This document shows, piece by piece, positions 48,987 through 57,354 of a DNA stretch of 64,000 nucleotides. The DNA lies in the NCBI RefSeq assembly GCF_000698595.1, contig NZ_JFHC01000001.1, positions 248,001-312,000 of the forward strand, read 5' to 3'. This DNA comes from Caballeronia glathei (GTDB lineage Bacteria > Pseudomonadota > Gammaproteobacteria > Burkholderiales > Burkholderiaceae). The notes beneath the pieces are model-generated. The model was given only the letters and a program-made list of their open reading frames with translations, searched no databases and was not told the DNA's origin. A program made the translations under genes and the position numbers. The first letter of the stretch is position 1. The number at the start of each line of letters is the position of its first letter.

Positions 48987-49011
48987 CTGTCGAAGCGAGA
49001 GGCTGATGCGC

Positions 49012-49614
49012 TCAGTCGAGCAACAGCTTCAAATCGTGAACCCACGTTTCGACGCCCTGCCCGTCGCGTGCAAAGAGCCTCAGCTTGCCTTGCGGATCGA
49101 ACACGTAGCTCGCAGCCGTGTGGTCCATCGTGTAATCGCCGGGCGTCTTGCCCTGCGCCTTCGCGTAGTACACCCGGAAGTCCTTGGCGACCTTCACGAG
49201 TTGCGCATCGTCGGCAGGCCGCAAGCCGATATACGACGGATTGAACGCCGACACATACTGGCCGAGCAGGTCCGGCGTATCGCGCGCCGGATCGACCGTG
49301 ACCATCAGCACCTGAACGCGCTTTGCGTCGGGGCCGAGTTGCTGCAATGCCTGCGACAGCTCCGCGAGCGTAGTCGGGCAGACGTCGGGACAATGCGTGT
49401 AGCCGAAGAACAGGACGACGGCCTTGTCCTTGAAGTCGCCGAGCGTGCGGGCTTTACCCGTCGTGTCGGGCAGTGAGAAATTGCTGCCGAACTGCGTGTT
49501 GCCGGTAATGTCGAGATTCTTGAAGGCGGGCGCCTTCTCGCAACCGGCGAGCAGCGCGGCGCCGGCCAGCACGATGATGAATCGCGCGAATGTCCTGCGA
49601 ATCAGAGCGGTCAT
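49012..49614 (-). CDS. sco1: SCO1/SenC copper chaperone
   Basis: 200 residues from the ATG at 49614, overlapping the ctaB stop as ATGA. A lipobox (LLAGC) near residue 25 indicates a lipoprotein. The thioredoxin-like domain has the copper-binding CxxxC motif in [19 protein letters not shown] and the distal histidine in [13 protein letters not shown]. It delivers copper to the CuA site of cytochrome c oxidase, whose subunit II is encoded at 57355. Confidence 0.94.
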   Translation of the reverse strand: MTALIRRTFARFIIVLAGAALLAGCEKAPAFKNLDITGNTQFGSNFSLPDTTGKARTLGDFKDKAVVLFFGYTHCPDVCPTTLAELSQALQQLGPDAKRVQVLMVTVDPARDTPDLLGQYVSAFNPSYIGLRPADDAQLVKVAKDFRVYYAKAQGKTPGDYTMDHTAASYVFDPQGKLRLFARDGQGVETWVHDLKLLLD

Positions 49615-50516
49615 GCGCCGATCACCGTGCGCACGTAATGATCGACGAGCAGCGCCCCGAACAGCAGCGACAGATACACGATCGAATAGCGAAACGTCTT
49701 GCGGGCGAGCATGTCGGAGTAGTCGCGATAGATCTTCCACGCGTAGCCGAGGAACACCCCGCCGAGCACCACCGCCGACGCCAGATAGATCACGCCGCTC
49801 ATGCCGGAGATGAACGGCATCATCGTCACGGCGAAGAGGATCACCGTGTAGAGAAAGATGTGCAGCCGCGTGTATTGCTCTCCGTGAGTGTTCGGCAGCA
49901 TCGGCAGGCCGGCGTTTTCGTAGTCCTTGCGCCGGTAGAGCGCGAGCGCCCAGAAATGCGGCGGCGTCCAGACGAAGATGATGAGGACGAGAATCCACGC
50001 GTCGCCCGGGACGGCGCCGGTTACGGCGGCCCATCCGAGCGCCGGCGGCATCGCGCCCGACGCCCCGCCGATCACGATGTTCTGCGGCGTGTACGGCTTG
50101 AGCAGCAGCGTATAGACGACGGCGTAGCCGACGAACGTGGCGAGCGTGAGCCACATCGTCAACGGGTTGGTGAACGTGTACAGCGTCGCCATGCCGGCGC
50201 CGCCGAGCACCGCCGAGAACAGCAGGATCTGCACCGGCGTGATCTCGCCGCGCGCCGACGGGCGCCACGACGTGCGCCGCATCAACGCATCGACCTTCTG
50301 CTCGACGAGGCAGTTGATCGCAAACGCCGCGCCTGCCAGCAGCCAGATGCCGATGGTGCCGCCGATCAGCACCGACCACGGCACCATGCCGGGCGTGGAA
50401 AGGAACATGCCGATCACCGCGCAGAACACGGCGAGTTGCGTCACGCGCGGCTTGGTCAGCGCAAGGTATTGCGAGACGCGGTTACCGGAGGGGGAAGTGA
50501 GTGTCGTGCTGTCCAT
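49611..50516 (-). CDS. ctaB: Protoheme IX farnesyltransferase (heme O synthase)
   Basis: 301 residues with about nine membrane helices, UbiA superfamily. The prenyl-diphosphate motif is [20 protein letters not shown], and the second aspartate-rich loop lies around [20 protein letters not shown]. It makes heme O from heme B, needed for the bo3 oxidase and as precursor of heme A made by ctaA, 12 nt upstream on the same strand. Confidence 0.95.
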   Translation of the reverse strand: MDSTTLTSPSGNRVSQYLALTKPRVTQLAVFCAVIGMFLSTPGMVPWSVLIGGTIGIWLLAGAAFAINCLVEQKVDALMRRTSWRPSARGEITPVQILLFSAVLGGAGMATLYTFTNPLTMWLTLATFVGYAVVYTLLLKPYTPQNIVIGGASGAMPPALGWAAVTGAVPGDAWILVLIIFVWTPPHFWALALYRRKDYENAGLPMLPNTHGEQYTRLHIFLYTVILFAVTMMPFISGMSGVIYLASAVVLGGVFLGYAWKIYRDYSDMLARKTFRYSIVYLSLLFGALLVDHYVRTVIGA

Positions 50517-50528
50517 GGGGATTTGGAT

Positions 50529-51647
50529 TCACGCTGAAACGACGTCGCGCGCAGGAAGCACGGCGCGGCCGGGACGGCTGGAAGAGATTCGAAAGTTTAG
50601 CATAACGAGCAGCAGGATCAGGACGGCCGCGCCGCCATTGTGGGCCACGGCGATCGGCAGCGGCCATTGCAGGACGACGTTCGACAGGCCCGTCAGGAAC
50701 TGCACGACGATCAGCAGCAAAACGCCGTTCGCGGGCTTGCGCAGCGACTCGAAGCGGCGCAGCTTCATGGCGAGCCACGCCATGTAAAGCACGACGACGA
50801 CCGCGAAGGTCCGGTGCGTCCAGTGAATCGCGACCAGCGCGTCCTGCGAGATCACTTCGCCGTCACCCGTCATGCCGAGCGCGCGCCAGAGGTGAAAACC
50901 GTGCTCGAAGTTCATCGGCGGCACCCACTGGCCGTTGCAGAGCGGAAAATCCGTACACGCGAGCACGGCGTAATTCGTGCTCACCCAGCCGCCGAGCGCG
51001 ATCTGCACGACGAGCAGCGCCAGCCCGAACAGGGCGGCGGCAAGCCAGCGCGCGGCCTCGGGTTCGTGCACGGGAATCGGCGTCTGGCGCGCCGCGAGCC
51101 AGCCGAGCGCGCCCAGCAGCGCGAGGCCGAGCAGCAGATGGAGCGTCACGATCACCGGCTGCAGCTTCATCGTGACCGTCCACGCGCCGAACGCGCCCTG
51201 CACGCAGATCAGCAGCAGTATCCCGGTGGGCCACCACGGCGAGACGTGCAGAGGGCGGCGCTTCACGCGCGCCGTCCACGCGATCACCACCTGCGCGATG
51301 ATCAGCACGCCGATCGCCATCGCGAAATAGCGGTGCAGCATCTCGATCCATGCCTTCGCCAGGCTGACGGGGCCGGTCGGCATCGCCTGGTGCGCCGCCG
51401 TGATCGCGGCATGCGCGGTGAACGGCGATGCCGTGCCATAGCAGCCCGGCCAGTCGGGACAGCCCAGCCCGGAATCGGTCAGCCGGGTGAAGCCGCCGAA
51501 CATGATGAGATCGAGCGTCAGAAAGGTCGTCAGCCAGACAAGCTTCCTGAACTTGTTGTCGTCGGCTTTGACCCACACGTATGAAAGCGGCAGCAGCGCG
51601 ATACACAGGCCGATCAGGCCCAGTTGCAGAACGAACATTCTTCTCAA
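50529..51647 (-). CDS. ctaA: Heme A synthase (Cox15/CtaA)
   Basis: 372 residues, eight membrane helices in two halves. GGFTRLTDSGLGCPDWPGCY is the first signature loop, with heme-ligand histidines in the helices (e.g. LHRYFAMAIGVL, WTHRTFAVVVVLYMAW). The second half has a TDFPLCNGQW loop. It oxidises heme O to heme A for the aa3-type oxidase. It starts 3 nt after the stop of the SCO-like gene. Confidence 0.94.
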   Translation of the reverse strand: MRRMFVLQLGLIGLCIALLPLSYVWVKADDNKFRKLVWLTTFLTLDLIMFGGFTRLTDSGLGCPDWPGCYGTASPFTAHAAITAAHQAMPTGPVSLAKAWIEMLHRYFAMAIGVLIIAQVVIAWTARVKRRPLHVSPWWPTGILLLICVQGAFGAWTVTMKLQPVIVTLHLLLGLALLGALGWLAARQTPIPVHEPEAARWLAAALFGLALLVVQIALGGWVSTNYAVLACTDFPLCNGQWVPPMNFEHGFHLWRALGMTGDGEVISQDALVAIHWTHRTFAVVVVLYMAWLAMKLRRFESLRKPANGVLLLIVVQFLTGLSNVVLQWPLPIAVAHNGGAAVLILLLVMLNFRISSSRPGRAVLPARDVVSA

Positions 51648-51650
51648 TCC

Positions 51651-52307
51651 TCAACCGATGCGCGACCACTTCAGCAGCTTCGCCAGGTCGCCCTTGATCT
51701 TCGCCGGGTCCGGATCTTTCGGGAAACGCATCATCAGGTTGCCGTTCGGATCGACGAGAAAGATGTGATCGGTGAGCCGGGTGTCAGCGGACGTCGGCAA
51801 CCATTGCGCGACCGCGCGCTGGTCGGCCACCAGCATCCGCGTGTCGGGCTGCGGGTACGCGGTTCTGATCACCTCGGACACCGGCTTGTCGTCCGTGCGC
51901 AGCCAGACGTTCACCACGCGCTCGCGCTCGGCCGACTGCAGCACGCGCACCTGGCGCATGAAGTAGAGGCGCGTTGCGCACTGCTCGTTACAGTCGCTGC
52001 CGTTCACGGTGATCATCAGCCATTTGCCGCGCAGCGACGTGAGCGGCATCGGCTGGCCCTTCTCGTCGGTGACCATCAGTTCTCCGGGGATCGGGCGCTG
52101 CGGTTCGATGAGCGCGCCGTAGCTCGTCGTGCCGCCTGTCGGCTTGAACACGTAATACATCAGATACGACGCGATGACCGGCGCCGCGCAGACGAGCGCG
52201 AGCAGGAGCAGCATCCAGCGGCCCTTGTTCCACGAGCCCTTCGTGGCCTGCTGGTGCTGCGCGCGCGCCTTGTTGATGGCGGACGGCGAGGGGCGTGGGG
52301 ATTGCAT
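51651..52307 (-). CDS. Membrane-anchored SCO/thioredoxin-like cytochrome oxidase assembly protein
   Basis: 218 residues from the ATG at 52307; an ATG at 52376 is in frame. One N-terminal membrane helix (WMLLLLALVCAAPVIASYLM) is followed by a periplasmic thioredoxin-like domain. NGSDCNEQCATRLYFMRQVR shows a CxxxC motif at the place of the SCO copper motif, but without the flanking prolines. It sits between surf1 and ctaA, a place conserved in related genomes. A copper or redox role in oxidase assembly is inferred. Confidence 0.78.
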   Translation of the reverse strand: MQSPRPSPSAINKARAQHQQATKGSWNKGRWMLLLLALVCAAPVIASYLMYYVFKPTGGTTSYGALIEPQRPIPGELMVTDEKGQPMPLTSLRGKWLMITVNGSDCNEQCATRLYFMRQVRVLQSAERERVVNVWLRTDDKPVSEVIRTAYPQPDTRMLVADQRAVAQWLPTSADTRLTDHIFLVDPNGNLMMRFPKDPDPAKIKGDLAKLLKWSRIG

Positions 52308-52386
52308 CGACAAAACGTGGCCTCTATTTGATAACGCAGCGCGTTCGTTCGGAAAAGGGCGCTGCTCGGTATTCATGCGTCAGGCT

Positions 52387-53127
52387 TCAGGCGTGGCGCG
52401 GGTCGTTGTCCGGTTCGTCGGCCGCTGGGTCCTTCTTCGCGGCCCGGCGCGCCGCATACAGGCCGAACGCGAGCGCCGCGGCCGCCATGCCCCACCACTG
52501 GAACATGTAGCCGTAGTTGCGCTCGACGCCGAGCGTCGGCGCCGGCCAGTCGCGCACCAGCTTGTCGCCGGTGGCGCTCAGTTGCTGGATCACGAATGGC
52601 TGCAACGGCAAACCGGTTTCCGCGGCGTAGGCACTCACGTCGAGATTCTGCCGAATCTTCTGATGCGCCGCCGAGCCGCCGCTTCCCAGTTCGAACGCCT
52701 GCGACGCATTGGCGCGGGCAATTCCTTCAATCTCGATCTCGCCCTTCGGCGTCTCGTAAGGCTCGATGCCCGTGCGATCCGCAAGATTGCGCGGCAGCCA
52801 CCCGCGATTCACGAGGACGTAGCCGCCATCGGCGAGTTTAAACGGCATCACGACGTAAAAACCCGGCTGATCGTTATAAGGCCGATTATCGAGATAAACC
52901 ACCCGATCCGGCAAAAATTCGCCCCGCGCGAGCACGCGATGGAATTCGATGTCCTTGAGCGGTACGGGCGCTGCGCCGACGCGCCTGGCGGGCGCGTTTT
53001 CGAACGCGACGATCTGCGCATTGAGCGCTTCCTTCTGATGGGCGCGGTCACGCTGCCAGAAGCCGAGCCGCAAGGTGACGGCCACGACGATCAGGATCAG
53101 GAGCGCCGGCCAGAATCGGATCTTCAT
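52387..53127 (-). CDS. SURF1 family cytochrome oxidase biogenesis protein
   Basis: 246 residues from the ATG at 53127 (an ATG at 53136 is also possible). Two membrane helices at the ends (FWPALLILIVVAVTLRLGFW and YGYMFQWWGMAAAALAFGLY) enclose a periplasmic domain with VVYLDNRPYNDQPGFYVVMP and YVLVNRGWLPRN, the SURF1 signature. It helps insert heme A into subunit I. It is divergent from the DUF2909 gene. Confidence 0.92.
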   Translation of the reverse strand: MKIRFWPALLILIVVAVTLRLGFWQRDRAHQKEALNAQIVAFENAPARRVGAAPVPLKDIEFHRVLARGEFLPDRVVYLDNRPYNDQPGFYVVMPFKLADGGYVLVNRGWLPRNLADRTGIEPYETPKGEIEIEGIARANASQAFELGSGGSAAHQKIRQNLDVSAYAAETGLPLQPFVIQQLSATGDKLVRDWPAPTLGVERNYGYMFQWWGMAAAALAFGLYAARRAAKKDPAADEPDNDPRHA

Positions 53128-53217
53128 GCCGGACATCCGCCAGCCGCGACGCGGCACGTTGCATGCGGTGCGATAATTGAAGGGTTCACTTTCTTACGCC
53201 AATTGCCGGCTGGTTTC

Positions 53218-53427
53218 ATGCATATCATCGTAGCCATCGCTTTCATCCTCATCATCGGCAGCCTCGGGTCGGCGCTGTATTTCATGATGACCGACAAGGG
53301 CCGAACCAAGCGCATGGTGTGGTCGCTTGCAACGCGCGTCGGGCTTTCCATCACGCTCTTCCTGTTCATCCTGTTCGCGCACTGGATGGGCTGGATCCAG
53401 TCGACCGGTATCCCGCTCGGACGCTGA
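53218..53427 (+). CDS. Twin transmembrane protein (DUF2909)
   Basis: 69 residues: MHIIVAIAFILIIGSLGSAL, a short charged loop DKGRTKRM, and a second helix VGLSITLFLFILFAHWMGWI. This small two-helix protein is regularly found beside the cytochrome c oxidase cluster in betaproteobacteria, here divergent from surf1. An accessory role in oxidase assembly is inferred only from position. Confidence 0.85.
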   Translation: MHIIVAIAFILIIGSLGSALYFMMTDKGRTKRMVWSLATRVGLSITLFLFILFAHWMGWIQSTGIPLGR

Positions 53428-53570
53428 CGCAGCGCAAAGGTTCGTGCGGCGCTGAGCGGTTCACCCCGAATCGTGCAGTTTCGCTCCGTTCGGGCGTCGC
53501 CGGCTTCGATCCGCCACGCGCTTGCTGCGACATAAGCGCGCAGCATCGTTCCCAGTTCCGAAAAGCAAAA

Positions 53571-53598
53571 CGCCGCCCCGGGAATGTCGAGGGCGGCG
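53571..53598 (-). terminator. Terminator after ctaE
   Basis: CGCCGCCC (53571-53578) and GGGCGGCG (53591-53598) with a 12-nt loop. On the minus strand TTTTGCTTTT follows. It lies beyond the ctaE stop at 53676. Confidence 0.7.
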
Positions 53599-53675
53599 CT
53601 CAAAGCGTGGCTTCTTCTTGACTCAACTTCCCGGACGGCTCGTTTCACGACGCATCGCCCGTCCGACGCAAATCC

Positions 53676-54533
53676 TTACAGCCAGTACACGACGACGTAC
53701 AGCCCGAGCCACACGACGTCGACGAAGTGCCAGTACCATGCGGCGCCTTCGAACGCGAAGTGATGCTCCGCCGTGAAGTGTCCGCGGATCAATCGCACCA
53801 TCACCACCGTCAGCATCGTGCCGCCGAGGAACACGTGAAAGCCGTGAAAACCGGTCAGCAGGAAGAACGTCGAGCCGTAGACGCCCGACGCGAGCGTCAG
53901 GTTCAGTTCGTTATACGCGTGGAAATACTCGTAGCCCTGGCAGAACAGGAAGATGACACCGAGCAGGACGGTCGCCGCGAGCCAGATGATCGCCTTTCTG
54001 CGGTGATCCTCCCGCAACGCGTGGTGAGCCACGGTCAGCGTCGCCCCGGAGCTCAAGAGCAGCGCGGTGTTGATCGTCGGCAGCGGCCAGGGGGTCATTG
54101 CGCGGAAATGTCCGGCGAGCGCAGCCGGCCCGACGTTCGGCCACACGGCGCTGAAGTCCGGCCAGATCAGCTTGTAATCGAGGCTGCCGAGTTCGTGCAT
54201 CGCGATGGCGCGCGCGTAGAACAATGCGCCGAAGAACGCCGCGAAGAACATCACTTCGGAGAAGATGAACCAGCTCATGCTCCAGCGGTACGACACGTCC
54301 ACCCGCTTGCCATACATGCCGCTTTCGGATTCCGAGATCGCGTCGCCGAACCAGTGCCACAGCACGAACAGCACGAAGAGGATGCCGAGGAACGTCGTGT
54401 ACGGCGCCCACGAGTGGCCGTTGATCCACTGTGCCAGCGAGCCGAGCGCGACCAGGAGGCCCGAGGCCGCCATGATCGGATGCCGTGACGGATGCGGCAC
54501 GAAATAGTACGGGCTATCGTTTTGACCGCTCAT
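53676..54533 (-). CDS. ctaE: Cytochrome c oxidase subunit III
   Basis: 285 residues from the ATG at 54533, seven membrane helices. MSGQNDSPYYFVPHPSRHPI, SWFIFSEVMFFAAFFGALFY, LLTGFHGFHVFLGGTMLTVV and WYWHFVDVVWLGLYVVVYWL are the family segments. Structural subunit that stabilises proton pumping in subunit I. It is the last gene of the ctaC-ctaD-ctaG-DUF2970-ctaE run. Confidence 0.96.
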   Translation of the reverse strand: MSGQNDSPYYFVPHPSRHPIMAASGLLVALGSLAQWINGHSWAPYTTFLGILFVLFVLWHWFGDAISESESGMYGKRVDVSYRWSMSWFIFSEVMFFAAFFGALFYARAIAMHELGSLDYKLIWPDFSAVWPNVGPAALAGHFRAMTPWPLPTINTALLLSSGATLTVAHHALREDHRRKAIIWLAATVLLGVIFLFCQGYEYFHAYNELNLTLASGVYGSTFFLLTGFHGFHVFLGGTMLTVVMVRLIRGHFTAEHHFAFEGAAWYWHFVDVVWLGLYVVVYWL

Positions 54534-54630
54534 TTTTGATTCTCCACTTCGATCCAGTTTCTTGATTTCTTTCCGCCACGGCCGCGCGCGTTCATCCACT
54601 CGCGCTCTGCCGGCCCGGCCACTCGATTCT

Positions 54631-54849
54631 TCAGCCCACCACCGCCCGCACGACCACGAGCAGCACGATGATGAACAGCACCGCTCCGAGCACAGCCGCC
54701 GCAACCACATGCAGCGGGTTCAGCTGAGCCGCGTCGCTTTCCAGGTCGGCCCGGCGGCGAACACCGAAAAACGACCAGAAAACCGCTTTGAGCAAGCGCA
54801 GGAAGCTCATCTTCTGCGCGGGCTTTCCCGGTTTCTCCACTTCGACCAT
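54631..54849 (-). CDS. DUF2970 small membrane protein
   Basis: 72 residues: KMSFLRLLKAVFWSFFGVRR, a short polar stretch, and one membrane helix (VLGAVLFIIVLLVVVRAVVG). This is the DUF2970 family, which occurs almost only between ctaG and the subunit III gene. A role in oxidase assembly is inferred from position. Confidence 0.85.
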   Translation of the reverse strand: MVEVEKPGKPAQKMSFLRLLKAVFWSFFGVRRRADLESDAAQLNPLHVVAAAVLGAVLFIIVLLVVVRAVVG

Positions 54850-54876
54850 CGTTCGTCCCCTGCCTGGGTTCGCGGC

Positions 54877-55467
54877 TTACGCCCCGTTACCGCCCTTGGC
54901 CACCGACTTCGGGGCGCTCAGCTCGAAGAACGTGTAGGACAGCGTGATCGTCTTCACGTCCTTCGGCAGCTTCGGATCCACCACAAACACCACCGGCATG
55001 CGCTTCGTCTCGTTGGCGGCGAGCGTCTGCTGGGTAAAGCAAAAGCATTCGATCTTCTTGAAATACTCGGTGGCCTGCTTCGGCGCATAGCTCGGAATGG
55101 CTTGCGCCTGAACCGTGCGCCCCTGCTCGTTGGTCACCTGATACATCACCGTCATTACTTCGCCGGGATGCACGTCAAGACTGCTCTGCTCTGGCTTGAA
55201 CTGCAGCGGGCCGCGCGCGTTGGCATCGAATTCGATCGAAATCGTGCGGCTCGCATCGACCTGCGTATTTTTCGCCTCGCGCGCGCCGACGTCGCGCTGC
55301 ACGAGATTGTTGATGCCGGTAATCGCGCAGATCGCCCGGTACATCGGCACCAGTGCGAAGCCGAATCCGAACATCAGCAACGCCACGACGACCAGCTTCA
55401 CCAGCATCGAGCGGTTAAACGAGCGATCGGCTTGCGCCTCTTGCTGACTGGACACGATCTTGCTCAC
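54877..55467 (-). CDS. ctaG: Cytochrome c oxidase copper assembly protein CtaG (Cox11)
   Basis: 196 residues with a GTG start at 55467 that overlaps the stop of the small gene upstream as GTGA. One membrane helix (LVKLVVVALLMFGFGFALVP) and a periplasmic Ig-like domain with the copper motif CFCFTQQTLAANE. It inserts CuB into subunit I. The ATG inside the helix (MLVKL) would lose the cytoplasmic part, so the GTG is preferred. Confidence 0.92.
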   Translation of the reverse strand: MSKIVSSQQEAQADRSFNRSMLVKLVVVALLMFGFGFALVPMYRAICAITGINNLVQRDVGAREAKNTQVDASRTISIEFDANARGPLQFKPEQSSLDVHPGEVMTVMYQVTNEQGRTVQAQAIPSYAPKQATEYFKKIECFCFTQQTLAANETKRMPVVFVVDPKLPKDVKTITLSYTFFELSAPKSVAKGGNGA

Positions 55468-55604
55468 CCTCGGGACAGCAGATACTGATTGACGACGACA
55501 GCCACAAAAAAAGCGGCGGCGATGACAAGCAATACCAGACCGATCCGCTTGTTGCCCGCGCGGATTTGCTCGGGCGTTCGCCTTTCTTGTGGATTCCGGG
55601 TCAT
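55464..55604 (-). CDS. Small membrane protein of the oxidase operon, 46 residues
   Basis: ATG at 55604, TGA at 55464-55466. MTRNPQERRTPEQIRAGNKR, then one helix IGLVLLVIAAAFFVAVVVNQ and a short tail. It lies between ctaD and ctaG, 75 nt from the former and overlapping the latter by four bases. This matches what genome annotations call cytochrome oxidase small assembly protein; no function is proven from sequence. Confidence 0.82.
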   Translation of the reverse strand: MTRNPQERRTPEQIRAGNKRIGLVLLVIAAAFFVAVVVNQYLLSRG

Positions 55605-55679
55605 GCGTTGCACTTCTTGTTCCGTTATTCGCTGCAAGGCTCCGGGACGGAACCTTGCAGCATGTCGACAGTGCGTGTC

Positions 55680-57278
55680 TTACTCGACCGTCGGCGGGTT
55701 TTCGAACGTATGGAACGGCGCCGGGCTCGGCACGGTCCATTCGAGGCCTTCCGCGCCGTCCCACGGCTTGTCGCTCGCCTTTTCCAGTTCGCCGCCGCCG
55801 CGGTAGGCCGGCAGCGCGACAGCGAACAGGAAGTACACCTGCGCGAGACCGAAACCGAACGCGCCGATGGTCGCGACCTGGTTGAAGTCCGTGAACTGCG
55901 CCGGGTAGTCGGCATAGCGGCGCGGCATGCCCGCGAGGCCGAGGAAGTGCATCGGGAAGAACGTGATGTTGAAGAAGATCATCGACGCCCAGAAGTGGAT
56001 CTTCCCGCGCGTTTCGTTGTACATCCAGCCCGTCCACTTCGGCGCCCAGTAGTACCAGCCGGAAAAGAGCGCGAAGAGCGATCCCGCCACCAGCACGTAG
56101 TGGAAGTGGGCCACCACGTAGTAGGTACCGTGCATCTGGATGTCGAGCGGCGCCATCGACAGGATCAGTCCGGTGAAGCCGCCCATCGTGAACACGAACA
56201 GGAAGCCGATTGCAAAGATCATCGGCGTTTCGAACGTGAGCGAACCGCGCCACATCGTCGCGACCCAGTTGAACACCTTCACGCCCGTCGGCACGGCGAT
56301 CAGCATCGTCGCGTACATGAAGAACAGCTGGCCCGTCACCGGCATTCCGGTGGCGAACATGTGGTGCGCCCAGACCATGAACGAGAGAATCGCGATCGAC
56401 GCCGTGGCATACACCATCGAGCTATAGCCGAAGAGCGGCTTGCGCGAGAACGCCGGAATCACCTGCGACACGATTCCGAACGCCGGCAAGATCATGATGT
56501 ACACCTCGGGGTGCCCGAAGAACCAGAAGATGTGCTGGTACATCACCGGGTCGCCGCCGCCTGCCGCGTTGAAGAACGACGTGCCGAAGTGGCGGTCGAA
56601 CAGCACCATCGTGATCGCGCCGGCCAGAACCGGCATGACCGCGATCAGCAGGTAGGCGGTGATGAGCCAGGTCCACGCGAACATCGGCATCTTCATGAGC
56701 GTCATGCCGGGCGCGCGCATGTTCAGGATCGTCACGACGATGTTGATGCCGCCCATGATCGACGACGCACCCATCAGGTGGACCGCGAAAATGGCGAAGT
56801 CCATGCCCGGGCCCATCTGGGTGGACAGCGGAGCGTAAAGCGTCCAGCCGGCGGCGGTGGCGCCGCCCGGTGCAAAGAACGAGCCCACGAGCAGCACGGC
56901 CGCGACCGGCAGCAGCCAGAAGCTGAAGTTGTTCATCCGCGCGAAGGCCATGTCCGATGCGCCGATCTGCAGCGGAATCATCCAGTTCGCGAAGCCGACG
57001 AACGCCGGCATGATCGCGCCGAACACCATGATGAGGCCGTGCATGGTGGTCAGCTGATTGAAGAACTCGGGCCGCATGATCTGCAGGCCGGGCTCGAAGA
57101 GCTCGGCGCGGATCATCAGCGCCATCACGCCCCCGGAGAGGAACATGATGAACGAGAACAACAGGTACAGCGTACCGATGTCCTTGTGGTTGGTGGCAAA
57201 GAGCCACCGGCGCCAGCCATGCGGCAATTCGTGCGCATGGTCGTGACCCGCGGCAACATCGTGTCCGATGCTAGACAT
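55680..57278 (-). CDS. ctaD: Cytochrome c oxidase subunit I
   Basis: 532 residues, twelve membrane helices. TMHGLIMVFGAIMPAFVGFA holds a heme a ligand, IFWFFGHPEVYIMILPAFGI the His-Tyr CuB site with the proton-channel Glu, FMVWAHHMFATGMPVTGQLF the two copper histidines, and HYVLVAGSLFALFSGWYYW the heme ligands. It reduces oxygen and pumps protons. It lies 76 nt downstream of ctaC. Confidence 0.97.
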   Translation of the reverse strand: MSSIGHDVAAGHDHAHELPHGWRRWLFATNHKDIGTLYLLFSFIMFLSGGVMALMIRAELFEPGLQIMRPEFFNQLTTMHGLIMVFGAIMPAFVGFANWMIPLQIGASDMAFARMNNFSFWLLPVAAVLLVGSFFAPGGATAAGWTLYAPLSTQMGPGMDFAIFAVHLMGASSIMGGINIVVTILNMRAPGMTLMKMPMFAWTWLITAYLLIAVMPVLAGAITMVLFDRHFGTSFFNAAGGGDPVMYQHIFWFFGHPEVYIMILPAFGIVSQVIPAFSRKPLFGYSSMVYATASIAILSFMVWAHHMFATGMPVTGQLFFMYATMLIAVPTGVKVFNWVATMWRGSLTFETPMIFAIGFLFVFTMGGFTGLILSMAPLDIQMHGTYYVVAHFHYVLVAGSLFALFSGWYYWAPKWTGWMYNETRGKIHFWASMIFFNITFFPMHFLGLAGMPRRYADYPAQFTDFNQVATIGAFGFGLAQVYFLFAVALPAYRGGGELEKASDKPWDGAEGLEWTVPSPAPFHTFENPPTVE

Positions 57279-57354
57279 GACAATCTCCTAAAGCGAATAC
57301 TGCGGCACTTGGCTTTTCACGCGTGCTTTCCGGCAGGAAGTCGCGCGCGACACG

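Larger units (their letters stand above)
48676..49011. other. Intergenic region upstream of cyoA, downstream of sco1
   Basis: 336 bp. It contains an FNR/ANR-like box at 48797 and a hairpin at 48958 that ends the sco1 transcript. It should hold the cyo promoter (minus strand), but no near-consensus hexamers are obvious. No gene is visible. Confidence 0.6.
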
